A stretch of 64,000 bases of DNA from Parasponia andersonii. Taxonomy: Eukaryota > Streptophyta > Magnoliopsida > Rosales > Cannabaceae. This document shows positions 1 through 12,759 of this stretch, piece after piece (position 1 is the first letter of the stretch; each line of letters begins with the position of its first letter). Both the position numbers and the translations under genes were made by a program. Location: the NCBI GenBank assembly GCA_002914805.1, contig JXTB01000107.1:49318-113317 (forward strand), given 5' to 3'. Under the pieces are notes generated by a model. That model was not told where the DNA came from, made no database searches, and saw only the letters and a list, made by a program, of their open reading frames with translations.

Positions 1-3000
1 TTACCCTCTTTGTTTTTGTACCCTTTTCTCCTTTTCCCTGTTAATCAGGGTTTTTACCATTTTCTTCTACTCGAAAAATAAAGATAGTTTGCCAATGCAC
101 TTTCTTCTAACAAATCCTCATTCGCAAATTAGAGCATACGAACCATGGAAGAGAATTCTCACCTTCAGGAGCTCAGACGAGCGGAATCCACCAATCCACA
201 TGAAACACCGTTCTGCTGGTGTCTTCCACATTCCTGAAAGAATGTGGAAAACATCAGCTTTTGCTGCAATGCCCTTCAGCCTAAATATGTCATCAAACTG
301 TGCAGTGACATTGTCAATAATGGTACGAAGTTCGGTGTCTCCAGCATGTGAATTAACTGCAGCCCTCAACTCATTTATCTGCCTATTGTGCTCCTCTAGC
401 CAACGAGCATATTCCACATCAAATGCCAAGGCACCTGAAGATCCATGTAGATGAAATATGAGCAAAATTGTAACTATTAATTTTTGCCACGTAAAGCAGC
501 ACCAGGCCCAAGAAAAGTTCAAATGAAAAATGTTGAACAATAGACAGGAGTAAAACCAATTGAGAGAATCAATTGATCGAAGTAATGTTAAGCAGGATAG
601 CATATTAAATTAATTAAAGAAGAAATGAAAGAACAAGCAAACAATAGCAGTTTCTAAAAATTTTGAAACAGAACAGCATATGCAATGAACAAGTCATACA
701 GACTTCAACAGAATGCCGGCAACTCCGACACATGGAAATGCTACAGATATCTTGCTACTGACACTGACATGACCCCATCCAGTCACAAACAGGTTTTTGT
801 TGTAGAACAAACTTTTTATATCGTGAGATTTTAAAATGGATTTATAACTACAGCTACAGCCTGTTTTTGATTAGAATCCCCGCATCTCAATTAACAATTA
901 AATAATTCCTTCCAATTAATAGCAATATGACTATTGTAATGATTGGCAAATTAAACACACAAAATAGGCTGAATGAAGTTAAAAATACCATTTCCACTCA
1001 TTGAATGTGATTGGTCTCCTGAGCTTGAAATAAATATGCCCTGCAGATAAATGTAACAAACTGTTTGAGTAAAAGTTTTCCTTCCATAGCCTCTGAATCG
1101 AAGCAGGAAGACAATACAATATCAGAAAAACATATCTAATAGATGAGTGGATGACAAATCAAAACCTGTTGACGGGCGCGCTGGAGTTCTTGCTCAAGCT
1201 GGGTTAGCTTTAGCCTGCTACTCTCCAACTGTTGTACATACGCCTGAAAATAAAGAGAGTGGTGCCGTTAAAACTCAAATAAGAAGGCATGCATTATAAA
1301 ATATCAACATTACCTCTGTATTTAAACAGGACAAATTATAAAACAGAATAAGCTGCACCTAAAATATAAGGCATGGTCAACTACAACCATAGCTTGTGAA
1401 GAATTAAAACAACACAGCAAAACCGAATCCATTACACAACCAAAGCTTGTGAAGAATTAAACGACACATCAAAACAAATTCATTACAGAAATTAACGTAC
1501 TTTTTTCCGTAACCGGCTTTTTCTTGCAGCTTCACGATTTTGGGCAAGTCTGCGTAGCGTCTGCAGAAGTGCAAAGTATTTTATTCCAAGCAATTAGATA
1601 TAAATTTTTAGTGTCAAAAGTATGGTTACATCAATATGACAAGTTTATAAAAGAACCTTTTGATCCCCGGCTTTTTCTTTTGATTTGTCACTGGAGTCAG
1701 AAGCTCCAACAGCACTCAATTGATTCCTTTCAAGCTACAAGAGAAAACAAGTATAATTAGTATCTGCCATCAAACAGCAGAAATTTTTTTACAAGGAACT
1801 GGAAGGTTCATATATTCAGAATTTGCACGAAAAAGAAAACAATGTTGAGTAGCACTTTTAAAAGGCATTCACAATCTACAGATGCGATGAACATTAGAAA
1901 CATAATATCTGATTTCAGAACAATGTAAGTATCACCCTTTGATTCTTATCATCTGTGTCATCTGTTGATGTGTCAGTCCTAGGGCTCCCCTCGGCCATAT
2001 TGGATTCGTCCCAATTTTCACGATGAATACCAGATACAGATGCTAGCTTTGTTTGTGAAGCTTTAGGTAATGACGTCTGAGACCCCACAATAGCAGCAGA
2101 AAGATTTACATCCGAGGGCGCAATGGACTGGAAGATGTGCATGCACACAAGAGTAAGAGGAGTCACAAGTGAGAGAGGAGAACAAGCACTGAATGTGATT
2201 TTATTAAACTTTTAGCAAAAAAAAAAATGAAGAGAATGAAGAAAATTTAAAGCTTACCTTACTTAAAACACCAAATTGGACATCACTACCCAATGTCTGG
2301 TTGCTTGACTTAATTTGACTGAATATAGGATCTAAAAGAGTCAAAATTGATCAAAACAAGACAAATGAGATTATATTCAATGAAAAGATATGTCAATCTT
2401 ACAGTACAAAACGAACTTCCACAGTCCCAACCATGCAAAATTAACTCTCTAGTAGAATGCCTCCAGCCTCCCACACATACTATGTCTTAAAGCATCATAC
2501 TTAAAGCTTTTATGCTTAAACAATGAACACGAAATTAAATATCTGATACTGAAAACAAATCAGGAATAGAAAATGGACTTTTTCTAAACACAAGCATATA
2601 GCTACCCTAGGGCACTAGAAAATATGCAGCCATACAGAAGACAAAAGTGACCTAAACATGAATTTTGAACTGCAGCAACCCACAAGGCAAAGCAAAGCAC
2701 CAGAAAATGCAGTTGAGCCCTCTATTAGTAACTAATTGTAGGGGTTTGTTCAAAAACAATCTATCCTTGAGGATAAAGACTATATGGAGGTGCACCAACA
2801 CAAAAAGCGAACTAATGGAAGACTAGAGAAACAACAAATCTATAGTTCAAGGAAGCAATATCAAACTAGCAAAAGGCCCATTCAGAATGGATTTTGAAAG
2901 CACAAAGATGATCAAGCCTATATTTGAGAAAGACCAAGGATTTATTTGCATACTTCTGCTTATATCAACGGCATCCTCTATGCGAAATCCAAGAGATTGC

Positions 3001-4398
3001 TCAAATGTTCCAAAATCTGAAATTCGAGAAGAACGGATTGTGCTACCATCGGTGCCACTGAAAACCACAAATCATCAAAACCAAGTTTCACAGAAAATGA
3101 TATGCAAATCACCATACTATCCATGTTCCCTTCTCTCCTAGCTAGGACAGAAAGACAAAATAGCACATGTTTATATTCAATCTGAAATGTTGATACAACT
3201 TTAGAAAATTGATCTACCATAATAACTGCAGAATTCATTTTGTTATACAGCATGCCGACTGAAATAAGGGAAAGTAAAGCCTATTTCAGTACGTTATGCC
3301 ATGTGCCCCTATCCATCAAATTGCAGAATCATTTTGGTAATGCACACTTTCATTTATGAGTCAATGCAAAATCAAAATCATTGTGCACTAACAAAGCAAA
3401 CAGCAAAGAAGGTCCTTAATATGATCAAGTTAATGCTATATGGCTGATCAACTAAGATGGTTTTATTTGATTTTGTTAACTGTAAAAACAATAATATAAA
3501 GTCAATCAAGTAGTTTCCTCAAACATGAAGACAAACTTAAGATCTTGGAAGAATCCAAGGATACTTGCTCTTTTTCTGCTTGATGCTACTTATTTCCCCA
3601 TCCACAATTGTGAAGTTAGTATATCAAAAATCATCTACACACTAGGGAAAAAAAGAAAAAGAAGAATTTCCCTGCACCATTGACTTGCTCTCATTAAACA
3701 ACAACCAATACCTTAAACAATTTCTGAGAACCATAAAAAATCCTCAGACCATCTACGAATAAACCAGATAAAGCCATTGCAACCTATTTGGCTGCAAAAG
3801 GTGTGGAAAATAAAGAGAAATTTTCAGAAACTAAGTCTTTTTGCTATATCCGTTTTCCCTTTCATGCATTACATGAAACCTAACACTCAAAGTGCAGATA
3901 AGTCCACATCTAGTCCCAAATAATGACAAAAAATAACATTTTAAACCTGGGTAGTTTCTCCTCTCCAATTATTTTGTCAACTCACACGATTTCAATTCCA
4001 GCAAGTAGATGTAAATCAGCACTTCTAGTATGTAAATTGCAAAACACCATTTCTAGTACATAAATAGACATGTTTAGCTGCAAGACCTAAATACACCATA
4101 GCTAGACGGGACCCAACTAAGAAACGAAGGTGGCCCACTTTACACAAATTAACCATCTTAACGAGGACAAACAAACAATACGTAAGGCAAAAGACAAATG
4201 CGGCCAATGAGTAACTTAATGATAACAAATAAGTACTACAATAATACCTGAACTAACTGTCATAATTCAACAAAATTATTAAGACAATACTCGTATTTAC
4301 ATTGGAATGGGAGCTGATATCGGAGGAACGTAGCTCGGCATCTCGTTCACGACTTTGCTACCATCATGGGCACCAATTTTCACTGTTCTACTACCCAT
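1..4398 (-). CDS. TGA2.1: TGA-family bZIP transcription factor, TGA2.1-like (3' part outside window)
   Basis: TGA factors are nuclear bZIP proteins that bind TGACG (as-1) elements and, in clade II, work with NPR1 in salicylate and detoxification responses (family knowledge). Nine coding exons join in frame with GT/AG borders: 4398-4301, 3057-2954, 2331-2258, 2127-1936, 1734-1657, 1560-1501, 1243-1166, 1040-989 and 434-163, giving 336 codons. Residues 1-182 are a serine/threonine-rich extension including SPRTDTSTDDTDD. Residues 183-202 (TLRRLAQNREAARKSRLRKK) are the basic region, 203-228 start the leucine zipper, and the DOG1/TGA domain follows with the family signature MWKTPAERC at 314-322. 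The last donor is at 162; the remaining domain lies beyond base 1. An in-frame TGA at 4404-4402 precedes the chosen ATG. The long N-terminus fits TGA2.1-type rather than the short Arabidopsis TGA2 form. Exon 1 and the exact start are less certain than the rest. Confidence 0.93.
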
Positions 4399-4411
4399 TA
4401 ATCACCATCAT
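4391..4411 (-). other. Short upstream ORF overlapping the TGA start codon
   Basis: Two adjacent ATGs at 4411 and 4408 open a frame of six codons plus TAG that runs across the annotated TGA start at 4398 in another frame. The second upstream ATG has A at -3 and G at +4, a strong context. The main ATG has T at -3. The frame is seen directly; an effect on translation is inferred. Confidence 0.5.
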
Positions 4412-5170
4412 CGCCAGTCCCAAGCCGCCTCCGCCACCGCCGCCTTAGCCCTCACCAATGGAATCCACTAACCCAAAAGTAGACCCCTGAAAAACCCTTC
4501 AAAAATTGGGGGAAAAAAATTAAAACCAGAAAGCAATAAAGCGACTTCTTTCAATCTTAAACCGAAAGCTCTCTTTCTTTTTTATTTTTTTTTTAATCTT
4601 GGTTATTTCACCTCCTAATTCCTATCCTTGCAATACCCATAACACAACTTTGGATTAAAATTCAAGAAAAAGGAGCTAAACCCACATCAAAACTCAGCCA
4701 AAACAACAAAATTGAACATTTGAGAAACCCTGAACATCCCAAAAACCCCAAAACCCATCCATACACAAACAAGGCATAACCAAAAGAATACCAAGTAAAC
4801 CCCCAGATTTTCTCGAGTACCCAAAAAACCCACAAAACTAAATTAGACCCTGAAAATGAAAAACCACCTCGAGCTTGAAGTGAAACGAAGACTAACCCAA
4901 CTCCAAGTCGGCGAAGAAAGAGAGCTTTAAACACTGAATTTTCCACAAACCGATCAAAACCCAGAAGCTCAAAGTTGATAAAACTGCCTGAGAAGAAAGA
5001 AGAAAAAAAAAACCCTAACCCGTGAAAGCTTCTTCGAGATAAATACAATCCCTTTTTTTGACTTTTCGACAGTATGCTCTGTTGTATTGTAATGTGTGTA
5101 TATTATATACATATATAATAGTATATTACTGTCTCTCTCTTCTGTCTCTTTCTTCTCCAACCTTTCTTTC
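4399..5170 (-). promoter_or_regulatory. 5' leader and proximal promoter of the TGA gene
   Basis: Upstream of the first coding exon, read on the minus strand, lies T- and pyrimidine-rich sequence with a GGC-repeat stretch at 4425-4445, typical of a plant leader. A pyrimidine tract ending in TTTTTCAG near 4491 could be the acceptor of a leader intron, but no donor can be chosen with confidence. Several TATA-like runs lie at about 5095-5130. The transcription start is not resolved. A 128-codon open frame in this stretch (5048-4662) has low-complexity composition and is treated as non-coding. Confidence 0.45.
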
Positions 5171-5280
5171 CTCTATAAAAGGCTAGCAATTTCAACAGGC
5201 CCACGTTGAATTTTGGTCGAATTATTTTATTTTATTTTACCATTTTTGTTTTCTTAAAGGGGTTAGAGAGAGAGAAGAAG

Positions 5281-5290
5281 CGTGACGTTC
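5281..5290. promoter_or_regulatory. TGACGT motif upstream of the TGA gene
   Basis: The sequence CGTGACGTTC contains TGACGT, the core recognised by TGA/bZIP factors. It lies about 110-190 bp upstream of the TATA-like cluster of a gene whose product belongs to that family. This could allow self- or cross-regulation. A single hexamer can occur by chance. Confidence 0.35.
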
Positions 5291-6361
5291 AGTTCATTCC
5301 GATCTCCCCCATACGTCCTTTTCTTCAGAAATAACTTTTTCCATTTTTTCAAATCCCACCAATTTTTTTTCCCCGTTTTCTTTTAAATAAATAATTTTCT
5401 CAGTTGTCTTGTACAGCGTATAGTATTTTACCGTTTTTTTAAAAATGACTTATTCTCGCCTTGTCCACAATTTATGCTTATTGTTGGAAATAGGAATGCA
5501 GGCAACGTTTTTTTACGTACTTTTTTTTACATTTATCTAATTTTATTGGTTGATTAATAGATTTTATTATAATTTATTATATTATTAAAATATTAAATTA
5601 AATAATAAAATTTATCATTCAAATAATAAGATTAGAGANAAATATATTATAATACTTTTTTATCAGAACTACATGATTTTAAAAGTAGAATATTAAAAGT
5701 AGAATATTAGTAGAACTACATGATTTTAAAAGTAGAATATTAGTAGTGATGTCAAAATGAACCATTATAGACTTAGATCAAAGCATTATAACACGAATAG
5801 TAAGTGTGTTATAACACGAGTAGTAAACATGTTTAGGTCAGTACAACACAAATAACTAATCATATTTGAGTTAGTACAATATGATACGAGAACTGACATA
5901 TTATAAAATATGACACAACTATATTAATAACAACTAATTTATAAAAAAAATGTCAAAACTAAGTTTACATAAGATCTTTTTAAAATGTAATTTCAATTTA
6001 TATTCCATCGCTGGTAATATTTATATTAGAAGTTTGTTTCATTGCCATAAATATTTCATTTTATACTTATTAAATTATATAATAGTTTATTTCGTTTTCA
6101 CAAATTTTTTATATTATCAAACACAAGGATTTACAATCACAAATTTGGACAAAAAGAACAAATGTATTTCGGCTAAAAAAATCAGTAATTAGCACGATTA
6201 AACACAAAAATTAGCAAACATGAACATGTCAAGAGAACGACATGAGTTTAAAAATGAGTATCATTATGAAAAATTAAGTACAAAGATAGATAAGCAAGAT
6301 TATGATACAAGAACGACATTTCTTAATTTATATGTTACTCTTGAAGTTTATGTTTTTTATA
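5291..6361. other. A+T-rich intergenic spacer
   Basis: No gene recognised. The stretch is very A+T-rich, with one ambiguous base at 5639 and a local duplication around 5675-5745 (ATGATTTTAAAAGTAGAATA repeated). From about 5743, TAGTGATGTCAAAATGAACC and nearby TATAACACGA repeats resemble the end of a hAT-type non-autonomous element, but no matching right end was found. Open frames at 5950-6192 and 6220-6453 look like A+T-rich chance frames. Confidence 0.5.
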
Positions 6362-6775
6362 GGGTGAATTACAAAAAAATAAATACCATGAAATTTGAGT
6401 GTTCTGTAATTTTTCAAAATTTAGAATTTAGATGTTGTAAAATAATACTTTAAGATTAAGAATTTCTAAAAATTAATACCCCGGACTAACTTTTTGATCA
6501 ATTTTTGCAATGAAAAAACTAATATTCTACATTAAAACTAGATCAATCCTTATCATTTACACTAATATTCTACATTAAAACTGGATCAATCTTTATCATT
6601 CTTCTTAATTTTAAGATTATTATTGTTTTTTATCGGTTAAAGTTATTCAAAAAGTTAATTTTGGTTATTAATTTTCAGAAATTTTTAATCTTAGAGTATT
6701 ATTTTGCAGCATCCAAATTTCAGGGTTTAAATTACAAAACACCCAAACTTCAGGATATTTTTTTACAATTTATCC
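6362..6775. mobile_element. Foldback MITE, Mutator-like (copy 1)
   Basis: The two ends are inverted repeats of about 110 bp. The left arm passes through GAGTGTTCTGTAATTT and TTGTAAAATAATACTTTAAG; the complement of the right arm reads GGGTGTTTTGTAATTT and CTGCAAAATAATACTCTAAG. Flanks TTTTTTATA and TTTTATATA are a degenerate 9-bp target duplication. The core holds a duplicated TAATATTCTACATTAAAACT at 6520-6590. There is no coding capacity. Long TIRs plus a 9-bp duplication suggest a MULE-derived MITE; copy 2 is at 26281. Confidence 0.75.
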
Positions 6776-7132
6776 TTTTTATATAAAATAAACCATGCAT
6801 GCCCAGTCAATTATTTTTTTTTTCAATTTGCGTTTATTTATGCTTACAATTTTTTTTTTGTGCCCATTTAATATTTGACTTCTTGCCTTATCTTTTTTTT
6901 TTTGCTTCCCAATTTTCCACGCAAACATAATTGCTATTTAGCTAGTTTTACTCCTTTTTTTTTTCGCCTTCAAAATTCTTAGCCTCTATTCATTTTTCCC
7001 CCTCCTTTCACTTCATTTCCTTCACTAGTTTTTTTATTCTCTCTTTTTACGTTATTTTCTTGTGAGAGCTACAAGAAATATAACAACAAAAAAACATGTA
7101 TAATTGGTCTAGAATTCTTGGAGTACGTGTAA

Positions 7133-9243
7133 TGTCACGACCCAAAACCCTGGCCAGTGGCAGAAGGGGAATTTCACAAAGATGGGAAATTCCTTAATTT
7201 ATTTGAGAAGTGTCAAAAGTTCTAGTTTTATAAAACGGTCCATTTAAATAAAATAATTGGAATTTCATCCTATGAACCACTCCCACAGTTCGTATATACC
7301 ATTAAACATAAATCGAATAATTATTTAAAAACGCGAAGTCAAATATAAATCCAAGCATTATCATCATCCACGTCATAAAATAAACACAAGAATGGCATAC
7401 ATAAGTTCACAAACAAAGACAGAGTGTAGTAATCTTAGTTCAATGCTAAATAAAACCCAAACAATCCAAACACCATGACAACAAGCTTCTAACATTACCA
7501 AGATAACGAACTACAGTCAAGATGATCTCTTACTCCTCTTGATCACCAAGATCGCACTGGACACCACATGAGGAATAAGGTAGGGAGTGAGCTTAAAATG
7601 TCCAGTAGGAAAAGCAATTACCTCGGTCGAAAATATTTTAGTGATGGAGAATTCCTGCATGATTAGTCTAGTCCAAAACATACATACATATATATAAAGC
7701 AGTGTAATCAAAACTATTCAATTTATATGCACACGACATAAATCCACCCATACCCATGAGCTCTCATCCTCTCATCTATGGAAACCCAGGATGATGGCAT
7801 TAAGTATGCCTAACAGCCTGCCTGACACCTAAGCCCATACCCAGAAGGGACACCTATGTGTCGCCTACCAAACCTGGAAGAGTAACCGAATTGCCTACGC
7901 TTGCCAAATAGAGAGGTAATCAGAAGTAACAGAACCCTACACGGGTTTATGGACTCTACACTGACGGTGGGACATGCAGCGCCACACTGTAAACCCACAA
8001 TGCTAACACGGTGCTCATGCATGATCCTATAACACGTGCAATACAGAACTGAAGTGTGAAAATAATTATGCTCGGATTTTTCAATAAAATCAGCATACTA
8101 GGTTTTATAGAAAAACGGGCAGCATAACGGCCCTATTTTTAATATACCCAAAATAACCTGCACTCAGAAAATTCCCAAAGTAATACCATGTGTATACATT
8201 ATACAATCAATTTCTATCACAGATGTTCAAGAAAACCAAAAATCACATTTGTTCTCATATGTTGCAGAAAATAAGTTTTATTCGAAAACGATATAAAACA
8301 GGGGTAATTGAGTTTCTATCTTGCTCGAATAGTGATACCATGCTATTGACTTCTCAAGGTGTTGTTGACGATCACCCGGAGGGTCAGAAACTAATTCCAA
8401 ACCCTCGATCGTCTTCTTGCGAAAAATCAACTTCTCAACGGAGCTTCAATTCCACAAACAGATCTCTTCACTGAATTTCTAGCACCAAAAATAGCTAGGT
8501 TAGGCATATAACTTGTCCAATTCGGGTCTGGACCCACACCGGGCTAGTGACACGCAAATCGAGACAAATCTCGACCGTCTGATCTCGATTTATGTACCGG
8601 TCACCAAACATAGGCAATATATATGTCAAACTTCTCCATTTTCTAAGTACATTCCAAAAATGAGGTCAAAAACACAATCCAACGGTCGGATCAAAAACAA
8701 CAACTATAAACTCGAAACACCAAAAAACGGCAACTTTCAATCCGAGCAAAATGGGGATGAGATATATATACTTTGACAATCCTTGTGACGAGATAAATCC
8801 AACTAGACCGGTTGGAAATCGAACGGAGGTCGGAATCGTCGCCGACGGCCAAAAATCCAAAATGGCGACTTGAAGTTTTTCCGGGGATGGGTGGCGTGGT
8901 TTCCTGGCGGCACGACAAGTCAACGCCGGCTGATCGGCTGGCTGGACGATGGCCGGAGCGGCATGGCTGCTCTTCCGGTAGGTCATGGCCGAGAAACAGA
9001 GGGGGAGAGAGAGAGAGAGAGAAATGAAAGTGAACAGGCCATGTGGCCTGTTTTGTATAGGGCAGTGTAATTTTTCAAAAATTACACATAAGTCCCCAAA
9101 TTTCAAATCTCTATCAATTTTATTCTCTAAAAGTTACAATTTAGTCCTTCTACATAAAACTTTTGCAAATTAATCCCCCCAATATTATATCCGGACAATT
9201 AGTAAAATGTCCAAATTCCCCTCCAAAAATCCGTGTTTTTATA
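7133..9243 (-). repeat. 3' LTR of the Tekay-like element
   Basis: Direct repeat of 14023-16214, with shared TGTCAYGACCCAAAACCC at the outer end. The inner terminus is TATAAAA where the partner has TGTAAAA, a change of the terminal TG/CA. It is about 80 bp shorter than its partner, mainly because it lacks an AT-microsatellite block and a stretch near the GA tract. It holds a short GA microsatellite at about 9004-9022. Plus-strand open frames inside run antisense to the element. Confidence 0.93.
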
Positions 9244-9256
9244 TTTTCCCATCCTT
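9244..9256 (-). other. Polypurine tract of the Tekay-like element
   Basis: On the minus strand, a purine-rich run AAGGATGGGAAAA directly abuts the 3' LTR. This is where plus-strand synthesis is primed in LTR retroelements. Just upstream lies the frame ending common to this gypsy group (FRDE-like, 9262-9275). Confidence 0.7.
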
Positions 9257-9301
9257 AAAAGAATTTCGTCCCGAAATTCAAAATACAAGTTAAGTTTTAC
9301 A

Positions 9302-10720
9302 TCACAATACAACTTCTGACTGAAGGTCAAACAAATGACGGTACTTCTCGTACATCTTCATCTCGAGTTTCCAAGTAGCCTCGTCTTCTTTGTGATGTTC
9401 CCAAAGCATCTTGACAAGTGGAATCTCTCTGTTGCAAAGCATCTTCAACTGTCTAGCCAACAAAAGAATAGGCTGCTCTTTATAGGACACATCTTCTTGG
9501 ATCGGTACATGCACGTACTGAACAACATGAGATGGGTCCAGCGTGTACTACTTCAACATCAACATGTGAAACACATTATGCACGTGACCCAACTGTGTAG
9601 GTAGATTCAAGCGATACGCCACTGGTCTAATTCTCTCAGTGATCTCAAAGGGGCTAATATATCTTGGAGCAAGCTTACCCTTAACCCTAAATCTTGTAAC
9701 ACCTCGCCTTAGAGTCACTTTCAAGAATACGGAATCACCAGTATCGAACTCTACCTCACACCTCTTCGGGTCAGCATAACTCTTCTGGTGACTCTGAATC
9801 TCCTTGAGTCTCTCTTGGATATCCTTGATCTTCTCAGTAGTCTCTTTAATCAGTTCAGGTCCAAGAGTAACACGCTCTTCGGGCTCTCCCCAACACAAAG
9901 GTGACCTACACGGCCTTCCATACAACACTTCATATGGAGCCACACCCACACTGGTTTGGTAACTGTTATTGCAAGTAAATTCCACCAAAGGAAGATGATC
10001 ATCCCACTTCCCACCAAAGTCCAGTATGCAACAATGTAGCATGTCCTCAAGAATCTGAATGGTCCTTTCAGGCTGACCATCTGACTCAGGATGATGAGCC
10101 GTACTGATATCCAACTGCATACCCAACACTTTTTGCAAGACTCTCCAAAACTTAGAAGTAAATCTTGGATCTCTACGAAGACTATGCTTGAAAGCACACC
10201 ATGAAAGCGTATGATGTTCTCCATATACAGTCTACTGAGCTTAGTAAGTGAATAGTCCACTCGGATCGGTATAAAGTGAGCACTCTTCGTCAACCGATCG
10301 ACCACCACCCAAACTGCATCATTCTTCCTCAAGGTCTTTGGTAAACGGGTCACGAAATCCATCGTGATCTTGTCCCACTTTCATTCTGGAATGGGCAATG
10401 GCTGAAGTAATCTAGCTAGCCTCTGGTGTTCAGCCTTAACTTGCTGACAAGTCAAACACTTAACAATTCTTCATCCTTTTCCACTAATACTGCTGCTTCA
10501 AGTCCCGGTACATCTTGGTACTACTCGGATGTACTGCGAACCTTGATTTGTGAGCCTCAGTTAGAATGGTTTCTCGAAGATTAAGGTCATTAGTTACAGC
10601 TAACTTCCCACTGAAAAGTAAAACCCTTCTCTGTTAGTGCTCCAACCATCTATCTATTCACCATTCTGAAGCCGGTTCCAGATTATCCTCAACTCTCTGT
10701 CTTGCCACTGACTCCGTTAG
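9302..10720 (-). pseudogene. Integrase and C-terminal chromodomain-like tail, Tekay-like element (broken)
   Basis: The integrase core begins with TMDFVTRLP (first catalytic Asp) at about 10360. A frameshift near 10200 moves the reading into a second frame that contains HPESDGQPERT, where the glutamate of the D,D-35-E triad lies. The GPF/GKY-type C-terminal module (GKLAPRYISPFEI) and the VFHML motif follow. A final segment with EDVSYKEQP and IPLVKMLWEHH is the chromodomain-like tail. It would insert cDNA into chromatin if intact. Stops separate the tail from the core near 9545, and the zinc-binding N-terminal part at 10370-10700 is only faintly readable. Confidence 0.88.
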
Positions 10721-12736
10721 ATAGTCTGGAGAAGTGATGGTGAAATCACAATATTGCTCAGGCAAGCAACCCCTTCATTCTCGAAGTATTGCAAGTTGTA
10801 GTCACCAATCGCAACTGAGTTCCTCCAATCTTTAAACACCAGTGCAGCTAGTGTACTACGAGGCTTCCTACTCAGTGCATCAGCTACAATGTTGGCCTTA
10901 CCAGGATGATACTGTAGGTCGAAGTCATAATCCTCCATATACTCAACCCATCTTCGCTGTCTCAAGTTCAAATTCTTCTGAGTAAAGAGATACTTCAAAC
11001 TCTTATGATCAGAGAATTTGTCGAACTTCACACCATGCAAGTAACATCGCCAAATCTTTAAGGCAAAGTGCACTGCTGCAAGCTCCAGATTATGGGTGGG
11101 ATAGTTCTTCTCATGTGGCTTCAACTGATGAGAAGCATAAGCCACAACCTGACCATTCTGCATCAAGACACATCCCAAACCCGTCTTCGAAGGGCTACTA
11201 TCAGGAACAATAAGAATAGGTGCAGTGGTTAAACTCTACTTTAATCTGACAAAAGCTTCTTCACTTTCATGATTCCCAAACAAACTTGACATCCTTCCTT
11301 GTCAACTTCGTCAAAAGCAAAGCAAGTCTTGAGAAATCTTGCACAAAAAGACGGTAGTAGCCTGCCAATCCAAGGAAACTACATACCTCCGTCACATTTC
11401 TCGGTCTTTCTCACTCCAAAATAGCTTTGATCTTAGCAGGATCGACTGAAATACCTCTGTAAGAAATCACATGGCCCAAGAACTTCACTTTTGACATCCA
11501 AAAGTTACACTTCGATTTCTTGGCATACAACCAATGATCTCTCAAGGTCTTGAGTACTATCCCTAGATGTTCGGCATGCTCTTCTCGAGTCTTGGAATAT
11601 ACTAGGATGTCGTCGATGAACACAACCACAAAACGATCCAAAAACAGTCTGAAAATCCGATTCATGAGATCCATAAATATTGCGGGAGCATTCGTCAAAC
11701 CAAATAGTATCATCAGAAATTCAAAGTGACCATATCGGGTTCTAAATGCTATCTTAGGTATATCATCCTCTCTTATCTTCAATTGATGATAACCAGATCT
11801 CAAATCGATCTTAGAGAAGAATCTTGAACCACTGAGTTGATCAAATAACTCATCTATCCTTGGTAAAGGATACTTGTTCTTCATTGTCAACTGATTCAAC
11901 TTTCTGTAATCCACACAAAGTCTCAACGAACCATCAGCTTTCTTCGCAAATAAAATAGGAGTACCTCAAGAAGAAGTGCTACTGTGAATAAAGCCCTTGG
12001 AAAGCAGGTCGTCCAACTATTTTCTTAATTCTTCCATCTTAGCAGGAGCCATGCGATAGGCTAGAATAGAAACTGGCTGAGCCCTAGGAACTAGTTCAAT
12101 ACAGAACTCGATCTCCCTATCTAGTGGTAACCCTAACAAGTCTTCAGGAAACACCTCCGAATACTTACACACCACCGGAATCCATGGGTCTTGATTATTT
12201 GTCCTCACCTCGCCATCCATGTCAAATAAGTTCTCATAATACTCGAGTTTCTTCCTTCCACCCATGCACGCTTTCAGAACAGGACTAGGCTTCAACGGAC
12301 TTATCCCAGCCTGATAGACAATAGGTTGCCCATCACCAGGAAAAAGAGTCACTCGCTTCTTATGACAGTCTACAACGGCTCAATACTTCGACAATCTATT
12401 CATACTGAGTATCACGTCATACTATCCCATCGACAATACAATCAAATCAGCAAGAAGCTTCCTATCACCAACCACAACCCGATAAGACTTATACATACTA
12501 GACACATTGGCTACTCCTCTTAAAGGTGTACCCAACGTCAATACATAATCCAAATCAGAAACTTCCAACCCTAACAGTTGAGCAAACAATGAGGATATGA
12601 ATGAATAGGATGCACCAGTATCAAACAAAACATGTTCCCAAGAGTGTGAAAGAAGGATCATACTATCAACAACAACTCGGTCGGTGCGATTCTGAGTGTC
12701 GTCTACCCTAGTAAAAGCATAGGCTTGGCCAGTCAT
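10717..12736 (-). pseudogene. Protease, reverse transcriptase and RNase H, Tekay-like element (broken)
   Basis: In order on the minus strand: an aspartic protease with LFDTGASYSFIS (12736-12422); a linker ending in CKYSEVFPEDLLGLP; RT with [26 protein letters not shown] and the catalytic box FIDDILVYS (about 12050-11411); then RNase H with [19 protein letters not shown] and [15 protein letters not shown] (11178-10717). Stops interrupt it near 12420, 12360, 12020, 11970 and 11408, among others. At least one is a Trp-to-TGA change near 12378. The catalytic residues I can see are retained, but the frame is not usable. Confidence 0.92.
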
Positions 12737-12759
12737 CTTTCCTTTCCTCTTGATGCTTC

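Noticed and set aside
4662..5048. 128-codon minus-strand frame upstream of the TGA gene
   Set aside because: Phe/Ser/Gly-rich low-complexity product in a pyrimidine-rich leader; better explained as leader or leader intron.
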